Assembly: GCA_002101905.1 (NCBI GenBank)
Contig: LQPU01000052.1
Location: forward strand, 1 to 40,722
DNA length: 40,722 nt
DNA from: Mycobacterium shimoidei
GTDB taxonomy: Bacteria; Actinomycetota; Actinomycetes; Mycobacteriales; Mycobacteriaceae
Direction of reading: 5' to 3'
A program made the position numbers and the translations under genes. The notes under the pieces were generated by a model. The model was given only the letters and a program-made list of their open reading frames with translations. It made no database searches and was not told where the DNA came from. Positions 17,601 to 26,602 of the stretch are shown here, piece after piece (the first letter of the stretch is position 1; each line of letters opens with the position of its first letter).

Positions 17601-19806
17601 CGCCAGTCTTAACGCTGTCGCGCTGCGCAACGTGCCTCCAACACCGGCGAATTATGCACAGCGCAGTGGTCGCGCCGGTCGTTCGGGTCAGCCCGCGCTA
17701 GTGACGACCTACTGCGCCACGGGCAACGCTCACGACCAATACTACTTCCGACGCTCACAAGACATGGTTGCCGGATCGGTGGTTGCACCGCGGCTCGACC
17801 TCACCAACGAAGCATTGTTGGCATCGCACCTGCATGCGCTCTGGCTAGCGGAGACTGGCGCCAGTCTGCACGCGCGAATGCCTCAACTGCTGGACATCGA
17901 CGAGCCGGACATGCCGTTGGCCGATGATCTTCGACGTGCATTAGCAAATCCAGATGCTATCCGACGTGCCGCCGACCGCGCGCATGACCTGATAGCGCCA
18001 CTCACCGAGGAGCTGCAGCGCACCTCGTGGTGGCATGAAGGCTGGGCTGCCGACGTAATCGCTGGTGCTCCACAGGCTTTCGACGACGCTTGCAACCGGT
18101 GGCGGGAGCTCTACCGTGCCGCTCTGGAAGACCAAAAAGAGCAAAACCGCGTCGTTCTGGACATCTCGGTCAACAAACGTGCCCGTGAAGCCGCCGAAGC
18201 CCGACGTCGCGACGCCGAAGGTCAGCTGAGGCTATTACGCAACGAGGACACCGACCAGGCCTACTCCGATTTCTACACGTACCGCTACTTCGCTTCGGAA
18301 GGCTTCCTGCCCGGATACAGCTTCCCCAGACTGCCGCTGGCGGCATACATACCGGGTGTTCGGCAGTCGGCCGGGGCACGCGATGGCGGGGATTACCTTC
18401 AGCGGCCGCGATTCCTCGCGATCAGCGAGTTCGGACCGGGGGCAATCATTTACCACGAGGGCGCGCGTTATGAGGTGAAACGGATCCAGGTGCCGATGGC
18501 CGCGGGTGGCATAGGCACCGTCGAGCTGCAGGACGCCTACCGTTGCGAGTCGTGCGGATACCATCACGTCCGCCGTCCGGGCCTCGACGTGTGTGAGTAC
18601 TGCGGTGCGGCGCTGGGCCATCCACTGTACGGCTTAATGCGCATGCAAACCGTGTTTACCCGTCGCCGCGAGCGGATCTCCAGTGACGAGGAGGAGCGGC
18701 GGAGGGCAGGGTTCGAGTTGCACACCTCCTACCGGTTCAGTCAGTACGGGCCACGTCTGGGCAGGTTGGACGCCGTCGTGCGCTCCAGCGATCAGACCCA
18801 CGACTTAGGAACCCTGCACTACGGAGACACCGCGACGGTGCGGGTCACCAATGTCGGCCGCCGGCGGCGTAAGGATCCGAATGAGCTTGGGTACTGGCTA
18901 GACACGGTCAAGGGCGACTGGCTCAGCGAGAAGGACGCCGAAGACGCGACGCCTGAAGACGAAACGCTGAATGACGCGGCGGAAACTCCGACGAAGCAGA
19001 AGGTGATCCCCTACGTGGAGGACACCCGCAACATCCTCGTGTTCCGGCTCACCGAACCAGTTCCCAACGTTGTTGCCACTAGCTTGCGGTACGCGCTGGA
19101 GCGGGGCATCGAAGCAGAGTTCCAACTCGAAGATGCTGAGCTTTCCAGCGAGGCGCTTCCCGACAATGACGGACGCGGCCGCATGCTGTTCACCGAGTCC
19201 GCCGAGGGAGGCGCTGGGGTCTTGCGGCGGCTGCACGCGGAACCAGACGCACTGGCACGTGCTGCGCGCCAAGCGCTGCAGATCGCCCACTTCGCACTCG
19301 ATGGAACTGACCTCGGCCGGGCGAAAGGGGCAACTGAGCGGTGCGAAAAAGCTTGCTATGACTGCCTGCTGTCGTATGCAAACCAAAGCGATCATGCCGC
19401 CATCGACCGACACGCAGTGCGCGAGCTGCTGCTGCGACTCGCGTCTGCCGCCACAGTTCCCTACCTCGACGCGAAGCCGCGTGGCGATAGAGCCGAACAG
19501 ATTCGCGCACAATGCGAATCCGAGCTGGAGCGCGACTTCGTTGACTTGCTCGTCAAACACGAATTTGCGTTGCCGGACGCCGTCCAGGAGGTGATCGGCG
19601 CCTCAGGAATCCGAGCGCACTTCGCCTTCCACGGTGACGACTCCGCTTTGGCTGTTTTCGTCGAGCCCGGCCTGCCCGAAAATGCCGACGAAGTCGAAGA
19701 ACGGCTCATCGATATCGGCTGGTCGGTCTTGCGGCTACATCCCGGAGAGGACTGGCTGGCACGGGTGCGGGAGCACTCATACGTGTTCGGTGAAGGAAGG
19801 GCGTAG
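14659..19806 (+). CDS. Giant DEAD-type helicase with DUF1998 (DruE/BrxHII/DrmA-B-like)
   Basis: This 1715-residue protein starts MDIFRVHKELIDDYR, an N-terminus typical of large DUF1998 helicases. Motor motifs are the Q-like LHRHQREAI (93-101), Walker A TGTGSGKS (114-121), DELH (234-237), SATMASG near 270, and a distant second RecA-like half with SPTMELGVDI and QRSGRAGRSGQP (about 970-1012). A CxxC pair set near 1294-1317 probably binds zinc. The DUF1998 signature CEKACYDCLLSYANQSDH lies near 1562. The last ~100 residues resemble the small PD-(D/E)xK-like domain often found there, but the usual PDF and DG(x)xH elements are not intact. It is the first gene of the rightward operon; its stop is 2 nt before the next GTG. 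Relatives act in Druantia, BREX and DISARM; I cannot assign it to one of them. Confidence 0.9.
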   Translation: MDIFRVHKELIDDYRLFTTAAVEPRDPRIRQHVQDELAAGKQWPQPWVSLNPTFASGGSIDDLVAEGLLHPECQRIFRPKQQIDDTGTHPITLHRHQREAIETARSGKSYVLTTGTGSGKSLAYIVPIVDRVLRQEPRQPGVKAIIVYPMNALANSQVGELEKFLLYGYGKGQEPVTFARYTGQEQGEERDAILRQPPDILLTNYVMLELMLIRPEERRKMVDAARGLQFLVLDELHTYRGRQGADVAMLVRRVRGACQSPQLQCVGTSATMASGNSQTEQRRVVAEVATALFGTEVTPDRVIGETLDRATIGDAGDVEGLTRDVQRGGATGNYATLIQSPLATWIEETFGLATEPGSERVIRQRPALVRESAAQLAGLTGHTVDECERAIRATLLAGSAERNPTTGRPLFAFRLHQFLSKGDTVYVSVEDQASRHITSQYQVAVPGRPDHLLMPLAFCRECGQEYLVVARSAVGSEVFYRPRRDRDASGGDQANGYLYISTDQPWPVDPIPEGRLPDSWLVDGAVADRRRPYLPRRVKVDVGGNEVSSGGIDAAYVPAPFRFCLRCKVSYEQARGNDFAKLASLDVEGRSSAMSVLSASIVRSLGKIPPAELSQESRKLLTFVDNRQDASLQAGHFNDFVQMTQLRGALYQAVLRGSLRHDDVAQRVVESLTLPFEDYAANPDAVYGARASAERAFKEFIEYRLYSDLQRGWRVTMPNLEQTGLLRIAYESLSEIAADTGLWERTYPPLRNARAGQREELCRIVLDEFRRDLAVDVHCLTDDGFDRIKRQSDQHLKGLWSIPPHEPRPRPGVVSTEPGKPGRPRADVRMTGRSAVGRHIREKSGLSVPGAPLDTADAQKVIEDLLATLQRAGLLTTVDIQGLPGPNYRLKASAVIWTAGDGKSGAPDPLRKGFDPDQGTRVNPFFLDLYRTTAPELSGMYAREHTAQVAAADREEREKAFREGQLKVMYCSPTMELGVDIASLNAVALRNVPPTPANYAQRSGRAGRSGQPALVTTYCATGNAHDQYYFRRSQDMVAGSVVAPRLDLTNEALLASHLHALWLAETGASLHARMPQLLDIDEPDMPLADDLRRALANPDAIRRAADRAHDLIAPLTEELQRTSWWHEGWAADVIAGAPQAFDDACNRWRELYRAALEDQKEQNRVVLDISVNKRAREAAEARRRDAEGQLRLLRNEDTDQAYSDFYTYRYFASEGFLPGYSFPRLPLAAYIPGVRQSAGARDGGDYLQRPRFLAISEFGPGAIIYHEGARYEVKRIQVPMAAGGIGTVELQDAYRCESCGYHHVRRPGLDVCEYCGAALGHPLYGLMRMQTVFTRRRERISSDEEERRRAGFELHTSYRFSQYGPRLGRLDAVVRSSDQTHDLGTLHYGDTATVRVTNVGRRRRKDPNELGYWLDTVKGDWLSEKDAEDATPEDETLNDAAETPTKQKVIPYVEDTRNILVFRLTEPVPNVVATSLRYALERGIEAEFQLEDAELSSEALPDNDGRGRMLFTESAEGGAGVLRRLHAEPDALARAARQALQIAHFALDGTDLGRAKGATERCEKACYDCLLSYANQSDHAAIDRHAVRELLLRLASAATVPYLDAKPRGDRAEQIRAQCESELERDFVDLLVKHEFALPDAVQEVIGASGIRAHFAFHGDDSALAVFVEPGLPENADEVEERLIDIGWSVLRLHPGEDWLARVREHSYVFGEGRA

Positions 19807-19808
19807 CA

Positions 19809-22625
19809 GTGGGATTCGCCCCCGGCAACTTGGTGAAGGCGCGTGGCCGTGAATGGGTGGTGTTGCCCGAGAGCAGCGATGATTTCCTGGTGCTGCGGCC
19901 CATCGGCGGGATCGACGACGACATCGCCGGTGTGCTGGTCAGCGAAGGCGTCACTCCTGCAACGTTTCCGCCGCCGCGACCCGACGATCTAGGCGATCAT
20001 CTCAGCGCTTCGCTGCTGCGCAGCGCGCTGCGCATAGGCTTTCGCTCCACCGCGGGCCCGTTTCGCAGTCTGGCGTCGATCTCGGTGGAGCCGCGCGCCT
20101 ACCAGCTCGTGCCGCTGATGATGGCGCTGCGCCAAGACGTGGTGCGGCTGCTGATCGCGGACGATGTGGGAATCGGCAAGACAATCGAGGCTGCGCTGGT
20201 GGCCACCGAACTACTCAAGGTAGGGGACGCTCGCGGGTTGACGGTGCTGTGTAGCCCGGCGCTGGCGGAACAGTGGCAGAACGAGTTGCGGGGCAAGTTC
20301 GGCCTGGAAGCCGAATTGGTGCTGCCCAGCACGGTACGACGGTTGGAACGCGGACGCATCGGAACCGAGTCGATCTTCGAGCGTTACCCAATCACGGTGG
20401 TGTCGACAGACTTCATCAAGAGCATCCGCCGCCGCCATGAATTCCTGCGCACCTGCCCCGATTTGGTGATCCTCGACGAGGCGCACACCTGCGTTGCCGA
20501 TTCCACCAGCGCCGGGACTGGCCGCACGCAGCGCTATGAGTTGATCCGTGAGCTTGCCGGTGACCGGTCAAGACACCTCATCCTGGCCACCGCCACCCCG
20601 CACAGCGGGAAAGAGGAGACCTTCCGCAACCTACTGGGACTGCTAAATCCTGAGTTGGCCACCGTAGACCTGGAGCAAAGGAAAGGGCGCGAGCTGCTGG
20701 CCAAGCATTTCGTGCAACGCCGCCGTGCCGACATTCGCCGCTACCTGGATGAGGAAACGCCGTTCCCCAAAGACCGGCTTTCCACCGAGGTGCCCTACAC
20801 GCTTAGCCGTGAGTACCATGCCCTGTTCACCAAAGTGCTTGACTATGCCCGCGAAACGGTGCGCGCTGAAGACGGCGGACTTGCGCGACGCGTGAACTGG
20901 TGGTCGGCGCTCGCACTCCTGCGCGCGCTGGCGTCATCTCCACGGGCAGCGGCGCAAACCCTGCGCACCCGCGCCGCAGCAGCCGCCGCCGAATCACTGG
21001 AGGAAGCCGACGCGATCGGCCGCGCCATCGTGCTGGACCAGCCCGACGACGAAGTCATCGAGGCCGCCGACACCACGCCCGGCGCCGAAACCGATGGGCA
21101 GCGCGGCGATTCGAAATCGCGGCGGCTGCGCGGGTTTCTGGCCGAGGTGCAGAAGCTGGAAGGCAAGCCGGACAACAAGGTCGCCGCGGCGATCACAAGT
21201 GTCAAGGAGTTGCTAGGTCTGGGCTGCGATCCGATCGTGTTCTGCCGCTTCATCGACACCGCCGACTACGTGGCCGAACAGCTCTCCGCCGCTCTGGGCA
21301 ACGGCGTGACTGTCCGGGCGGTCACCGGCATACTGCCCCCCGACGAGCGCGTGGCTCGCATCGATGAACTGGCGGCTACACCGGGCCGGCACGTAATGGT
21401 GGCCACCGACTGCCTATCGGAAGGGGTGAACCTGCAGGAGAACTTCCAGGCGGTGTTGCACTACGACCTGGCGTGGAACCCGACCCGCCACGAGCAGCGC
21501 GAGGGCCGGGTAGACCGGTTCAATCAAAGCGCCGACACTGTGCGAACGGTGATGCTGTACGGCCGGGACAACCAGATCGACGGCATCGTGCTGGAAGTGC
21601 TACTGCGCAAACACAAGGCAATCCGCCAGGCAACGGGGGTTTCGGTCCCGGTTCCGGATAGCAGCGACGCCGTGGTCGAGGCATTGATGGAGGGGCTGCT
21701 TCTGCGCGGTAAGGACGCTGAGCAGCTGAGCCTGGACCTCGGCGTCCAAGAACAGCGGGACCTTCTCTATGGGCAGTGGGAGTCGGCGGCGGAGCGGGAA
21801 CGTGTCGCCCAAACGAAGTACGCGCAGCACGGCATCAAACCCGAGGAAGTGGCGGCCGAACTTCGCGAGACGCGAGCCTCCCTCGGCACCAACGCCGAAG
21901 TCGCCGAGTTTGTCGAGCAGGCGCTGCGAGCGCTGCGCTCCACTGTGACGCCCGCCGATTCGGGATTCACCGCGACCCTCGGGCCGCTACCGCTGGGTCT
22001 CCGTGACGCGCTGCCCCCGGGTCGCAACGATCCGCTGCATTTCGCCACCGAGCTTCCGGTGCGCCACGGTGACGCGGTGCTAACCCGCACCGACGCCTCC
22101 GTGGAGGCTGTTGCGCACTACGTTCTGGAATCGGCGCTAGACCCCAACTTGCCGGACGAACAGCGCCCGGCCCGCCGCTGCGCGGTGGTGCGCACCAACT
22201 CGGTGTCCACACGCACGACGCTGTTGGTGGTGCGCTACCGGTTCCATCTTCAGCTGCCGTCACGCTCGGGCGCCCGACAGCTGGTGGCCGAGGACGCGGC
22301 AACGCTGGCCTTTGAGGGCTCGTCCGCCCACGCGCGCTGGCTGGCGCCGGAGTCGGTGGAACCGCTGCTCCACGCTCGGCCGTCGGGCAATGTGCCAGCG
22401 GCGCAGGCCACACAGTTCCTGGGCCGCACCCTCGACGGCCTGCCCGACATCGCCCAGCATCTCGCCGCCTACGGTGAGCATTTGGCAAGTCAGCTGCTCG
22501 AGGCTCATCGCCGGGTACGGCGCGCTTCGGCCGACGTGTTGCGAGGGCTGAAGGTGACCGTTGAGCCCGGCGCCGACATCCTAGGCGTGTTCGTGTTCGT
22601 GCCACCGACGGGAGGCGGCAAATGA
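19809..22625 (+). CDS. SNF2-type helicase, DrmD-like
   Basis: The 938-residue protein begins at a GTG two bases after the upstream stop. It has a short N-terminal domain, then SNF2/RapA-like motor motifs: ADDVGIGKT (117-125), DEAH (223-226), LATATPHSGK, ATDCLSEGVNLQ and EQREGRVDR (about 561-569). A long C-terminal part with alternating helical and strand-like stretches follows; I do not recognise it. Size, motor type and its place directly before a DrmMI-like methyltransferase gene match DrmD of DISARM class 1, where the SNF2 protein works with the methyltransferase. It overlaps that downstream gene by 4 nt (ATGA). It differs from the leftward SNF2 protein in lacking cysteine clusters. The helicase call is firm; the DrmD analogy is inferred from architecture and gene order. 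Confidence 0.9.
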   Translation: MGFAPGNLVKARGREWVVLPESSDDFLVLRPIGGIDDDIAGVLVSEGVTPATFPPPRPDDLGDHLSASLLRSALRIGFRSTAGPFRSLASISVEPRAYQLVPLMMALRQDVVRLLIADDVGIGKTIEAALVATELLKVGDARGLTVLCSPALAEQWQNELRGKFGLEAELVLPSTVRRLERGRIGTESIFERYPITVVSTDFIKSIRRRHEFLRTCPDLVILDEAHTCVADSTSAGTGRTQRYELIRELAGDRSRHLILATATPHSGKEETFRNLLGLLNPELATVDLEQRKGRELLAKHFVQRRRADIRRYLDEETPFPKDRLSTEVPYTLSREYHALFTKVLDYARETVRAEDGGLARRVNWWSALALLRALASSPRAAAQTLRTRAAAAAAESLEEADAIGRAIVLDQPDDEVIEAADTTPGAETDGQRGDSKSRRLRGFLAEVQKLEGKPDNKVAAAITSVKELLGLGCDPIVFCRFIDTADYVAEQLSAALGNGVTVRAVTGILPPDERVARIDELAATPGRHVMVATDCLSEGVNLQENFQAVLHYDLAWNPTRHEQREGRVDRFNQSADTVRTVMLYGRDNQIDGIVLEVLLRKHKAIRQATGVSVPVPDSSDAVVEALMEGLLLRGKDAEQLSLDLGVQEQRDLLYGQWESAAERERVAQTKYAQHGIKPEEVAAELRETRASLGTNAEVAEFVEQALRALRSTVTPADSGFTATLGPLPLGLRDALPPGRNDPLHFATELPVRHGDAVLTRTDASVEAVAHYVLESALDPNLPDEQRPARRCAVVRTNSVSTRTTLLVVRYRFHLQLPSRSGARQLVAEDAATLAFEGSSAHARWLAPESVEPLLHARPSGNVPAAQATQFLGRTLDGLPDIAQHLAAYGEHLASQLLEAHRRVRRASADVLRGLKVTVEPGADILGVFVFVPPTGGGK

Positions 22626-25600
22626 GCAGTGGCACTTCCACATTTGTCGGTGTGCGGGTTCAAGGTGGCTTGCTTCCGGCGGACCTGCTGGCACTGCTGG
22701 CAAGCCGAACCGACGTCGACGGATTGTCGTCGAAGGACTATCACCTCGCCGCGGGCGAGTCGGTGTCCGACGCCGCCAATCGGGTATGGGCATATCTGCG
22801 CGGGGCATGGACGGCATACCGTGAGGCGCTGGCCGCGCTGCCCGAGACCGACATGGCCACGTCGCTGACGAGGGAGCGGTTCACCCTGGTGCTGCTCGAC
22901 CAGCTCGGTTACGGCCGGGTGCCTACCACCGGCAGGGGCGGCATCGTGGTGGGGGAGCGCAGTTTCCCCGTTTCCCACACTTGGGGCAACGTGCCGATCC
23001 ATCTGCTGGGCCGTGTCTCGCTGGATACCCGTACCAAAGGCGTAGCCGGTGCGGCAGGGGCATCACCGCAATCAATGGTGCAGGAGTTGCTCAACCGCTC
23101 CGACGAGCACCTGTGGGCACTGTTGGCCAACGACTCGACGTTGCGGCTGCTACACGATTCCACGTCGCTGGTCGGGTCGGCCTACGTCGAATTCGACCTG
23201 GAGGCAATCTTCGAGGGCGATCTGTTCGCCGACTTTCTGCTGCTGTACATCCTGTGCCACGAGTCGCGGCTGGAAGTTCGCGATCCGGAAGTCGGTCCCG
23301 CGTCGTGCTGGCTGGAACAGTGGCGCCAGGACGCCCTCGACACCGGCTCACGCGCCCTAAACCTGTTGCGCGACGGCGTGGTCGAGGCGCTGCAAACACT
23401 GGGCGCCGGATTTCTCACCCACCCCGACAACGCCGCGCTGCGCCAACAACTTGAGGACGGCGCCATCACCGTGCGCGACGTGCACGAGGCGCTGCTGCGG
23501 GTGGTGTACCGGCTGCTGTTCACCTTCGTCGCCGAAGACCGCGGTGTATTGCTCGACCCAACGGCCGACCCGATAGCGCGCCAGCGCTACCTGGACTACT
23601 TCTCCACCGAGCGGTTGCGCCGTATCTCACGGCGCCGGCGCGGCGGCCGCTACAGCGACCGGTGGCAGGCACTCACGCTGGTGTGGCGGGGGCTCGGCGA
23701 CGAGGACGGGCTGCCCGAACTGGGGCTGCCCGGAATCGGGGGGCTGTTCGACGCAGGCCAGTTGGACTTCCTGATGGACTGCTCGCTGACCAACGCGGCG
23801 CTGCAATCAGCGGTGCGCTCACTATCGCTGGTGCGTGAACCCAGGTCGCAGGCGCTGCGAATCGTCGACTACCGCAACCTAGGTGCCGAAGAACTCGGCA
23901 GCATCTACGAGGCGCTGCTGGAGTTCATACCCGCCTGGGACCCGGCCACCAAGGCCTACCAGCTGACGGTCTCATCGGGAAATCAGCGCAAGGACACAGG
24001 TACTTACTACACGCCGACATCGCTGGTGGAATCACTGCTCGACACCGCGTTGGATCCGGTGCTCGACGACGCGCAGAAATCCGCGAATCCCGAGGAGGCG
24101 CTGCTCAACGTCACCGTGTGCGATCCCGCTTGTGGTAGCGGGCATTTCCTGGTCGGCGCGGCGCGCCGAATCGCTAAACGGGTTGCGCACATCCGCACCG
24201 GCGATCCCGAACCGGCGCCTGCAGAAGTGCGCTCAGCGATGCGTGATGTGGTCGGTCGCTGCATTTATGGCGTGGACGTCAACCCACTGGCCGCCGAACT
24301 GGCCAAGGTGTCGCTGTGGATGGAAACCCTCGACCCCGGCCGGCCCCTTGCCTTCCTCGATGCGCAAATCAAAGTGGGGCATGCCTTGGTGGGCGCCACC
24401 CCGAAACTGCTCGCGGAGGGTCTGCCTGACGATGCGTTCAAGCCGATCGAGGGCGATGACAGAAGGATCGCCTCGGCGCTGTCAAGACAGAATAGGGCTG
24501 AGCGCAGGGCGCAAGGCAGCTTGTTCGACATTGACATTGCTACAGCCACCGAAAAGCTCGGCCAACAGGTCCAGGACGTGGTTTCGGCGCCCGCACTGTC
24601 GCTAGCCGACGTGCATGTCCAACAGCAACGCTGGCGTACCTGCATCGACTCGGAGGCATACCGACGTCAACACCTCGCCGCCGATGCCTGGTGCGCCGCA
24701 TTCGTCTGGCCCAAGAACCCGGGCGCGCCAGCAGCGCCCACCCACCGCACCATCGCCGCGCTGGCCGACGGAGAGGATGCGTTGAACGCGGCGTCCCGAG
24801 GCGAGGTCGGACGGCTGGCCGCCGAATACCGGTTCTTCCACTGGCACTTGGAATTCCCGCATCTGTTTCCTCCGACGCCAGATAGCGACGAGACAGTCAA
24901 CCCCGCCACCGGCTGGGCCGGCGGATTCTCGGTCATCATCAACAACCCGCCGTGGGAGCGGGTAAAACTCCAAGAGCAGGAATTCTTCGCATCCCGCGAC
25001 CCCGACATCGCGACCGCGCCGAACGCCGCCGCACGCAAGGGGTTGATCAAAGCGCTACCAAAAACCAACCCAACACTGCACGCTGCATTTGGTGCCGAAA
25101 AACGACGCGCAGAGGGCATTTCGCACTTCATGCGCAACTCCGGGCGGTACCCGCTGACCGGGCGTGGAGACATCAACACCTATCAGGTGTTCGCAGAGGC
25201 TGACCGAAACCTGCTGGCCGGCAGCGGGAGACTGGGGGTGATCCTGCCCACCGGCATAGCCACCGATGCCACCACTCAGTACTTCTTTAAGGATCTCGTT
25301 GCCAATGGATCCATCTCGAGCCTTTACGATTTTGAGAACTCAAAGCCCCTATTCGAGGGAGTACATCGCAGCCAAAAGTTTTGCCTGCTCACTCTCGTTG
25401 GGCGAGACAGCCGAGAACCCGCCGCAGATTTCGCGTTCTTCGCTCATGACCCCACCGACTTGCAACGCTCGAACGCGCGCTTCGCGCTGACGCCGGAGGA
25501 AATCAAGCTGCTAAACCCCAACACCGGCACGTGCCCGGTGTTCCGCAGCCGACGCGACGCCGAAATCACCCTCGGCATCTACCGGAGGGTGCCTGTACTC

Positions 25601-26602
25601 ATCCGGGAGGGCGACCCTGACGGAAACCCGTGGGGCATCAGGTTCATGACGATGTTCCACATGTCCAACGACTCGCACCTCTTCCATACCCGCGATGAGC
25701 TGGAAGCCGACGGCTGGACGCTCAACGGCAACGTCTTTGAGCGGGGTAAACAGCAGATGCTTCCGCTGTACCAGGGCATGATGGCGACCTTCTACAACCA
25801 CCGAGCGGCGGACGTGGTTCACAGCTCTACTGCGGCTCAACGTCAAAACCAACCCGACTATCTCGCGAACGACGATCTTGCGAACCCCAACAGACTTGCG
25901 ATGCCCGCGTATTGGATTGCGGCAACGGAGGTGACAGGTCTGCCAGAGTGGCTGATCGGCTTTTCCGACATAACGAGCCCCACAAATGAGCGCACGATGG
26001 TTGCGTATCCGCTGCCCGCCGTTGCCGTGGGTAATAAGGTTCCGCTTGTCATATCGGAACAGCCGGCGCCTAAGCGCAGCGCCTTGTTGGCTTTGCTCTC
26101 ATCTTTTGTGTTCGACTACGTGGTGCGCCAGAAGGTAGGCGGAACCACATTGAACTTCTACCTCGTGAAGCAGTTCCCAGCGCTCGGCCCGGGGCAGTTT
26201 GACATCCAATGCCCATGGGAGCGGAAACAGTCGCTTGAGCACTGGGTCATGGAGCGGGTCAGCGAACTGTCATACACCGCAGTGGATATGCGCCCGTTTG
26301 CTGTGTCTGTTGGCCTGCGGCGTGAACCGTATGTATGGAACGCGCAACGACGCGTTTTAGTGCGCAGCGAACTGGATGCCGCATTCTTCCACCTCTACGG
26401 CATCGAGCGTGACGACGTTGACTACATCATGGAGACCTTCCCGATCGTAAAGCGCAAGGACATCGCCGAAAACGGGGAGTACCGCACCAAGCGCATGATC
26501 CTCGAAATCTACGACGCGATGGCTGAGGCAGAAGCCACTGGCACGCCGTATAAGTCACCGCTGGGCGGTCCGATCATGACCAACAAGGCAGGTACGCGAT
26601 GA
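22622..26602 (+). CDS. DNA adenine methyltransferase, DrmMI/Eco57I-type
   Basis: This 1326-residue protein has a long helical N-terminal region (about 1-450), then a class I methyltransferase core with SAM-binding motif DPACGSGHF from D501 and catalytic NPPW at 775-778. NPPW/NPPY enzymes transfer a methyl group to the N6 of adenine. YGVDVNPLAAELAKVSLW lies between the two motifs, as is typical of DrmMI, PglX and type IIG proteins. The C-terminal ~450 residues probably read the target sequence. I see no PD-(D/E)xK nuclease motif in the N-terminus, so it is more likely a pure methyltransferase than a type IIG enzyme. The ATG overlaps the helicase stop (ATGA), and its own stop overlaps the mcrB-like ATG in the same way. 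It may mark host DNA as self. Confidence 0.9.
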   Translation: MSSGTSTFVGVRVQGGLLPADLLALLASRTDVDGLSSKDYHLAAGESVSDAANRVWAYLRGAWTAYREALAALPETDMATSLTRERFTLVLLDQLGYGRVPTTGRGGIVVGERSFPVSHTWGNVPIHLLGRVSLDTRTKGVAGAAGASPQSMVQELLNRSDEHLWALLANDSTLRLLHDSTSLVGSAYVEFDLEAIFEGDLFADFLLLYILCHESRLEVRDPEVGPASCWLEQWRQDALDTGSRALNLLRDGVVEALQTLGAGFLTHPDNAALRQQLEDGAITVRDVHEALLRVVYRLLFTFVAEDRGVLLDPTADPIARQRYLDYFSTERLRRISRRRRGGRYSDRWQALTLVWRGLGDEDGLPELGLPGIGGLFDAGQLDFLMDCSLTNAALQSAVRSLSLVREPRSQALRIVDYRNLGAEELGSIYEALLEFIPAWDPATKAYQLTVSSGNQRKDTGTYYTPTSLVESLLDTALDPVLDDAQKSANPEEALLNVTVCDPACGSGHFLVGAARRIAKRVAHIRTGDPEPAPAEVRSAMRDVVGRCIYGVDVNPLAAELAKVSLWMETLDPGRPLAFLDAQIKVGHALVGATPKLLAEGLPDDAFKPIEGDDRRIASALSRQNRAERRAQGSLFDIDIATATEKLGQQVQDVVSAPALSLADVHVQQQRWRTCIDSEAYRRQHLAADAWCAAFVWPKNPGAPAAPTHRTIAALADGEDALNAASRGEVGRLAAEYRFFHWHLEFPHLFPPTPDSDETVNPATGWAGGFSVIINNPPWERVKLQEQEFFASRDPDIATAPNAAARKGLIKALPKTNPTLHAAFGAEKRRAEGISHFMRNSGRYPLTGRGDINTYQVFAEADRNLLAGSGRLGVILPTGIATDATTQYFFKDLVANGSISSLYDFENSKPLFEGVHRSQKFCLLTLVGRDSREPAADFAFFAHDPTDLQRSNARFALTPEEIKLLNPNTGTCPVFRSRRDAEITLGIYRRVPVLIREGDPDGNPWGIRFMTMFHMSNDSHLFHTRDELEADGWTLNGNVFERGKQQMLPLYQGMMATFYNHRAADVVHSSTAAQRQNQPDYLANDDLANPNRLAMPAYWIAATEVTGLPEWLIGFSDITSPTNERTMVAYPLPAVAVGNKVPLVISEQPAPKRSALLALLSSFVFDYVVRQKVGGTTLNFYLVKQFPALGPGQFDIQCPWERKQSLEHWVMERVSELSYTAVDMRPFAVSVGLRREPYVWNAQRRVLVRSELDAAFFHLYGIERDDVDYIMETFPIVKRKDIAENGEYRTKRMILEIYDAMAEAEATGTPYKSPLGGPIMTNKAGTR

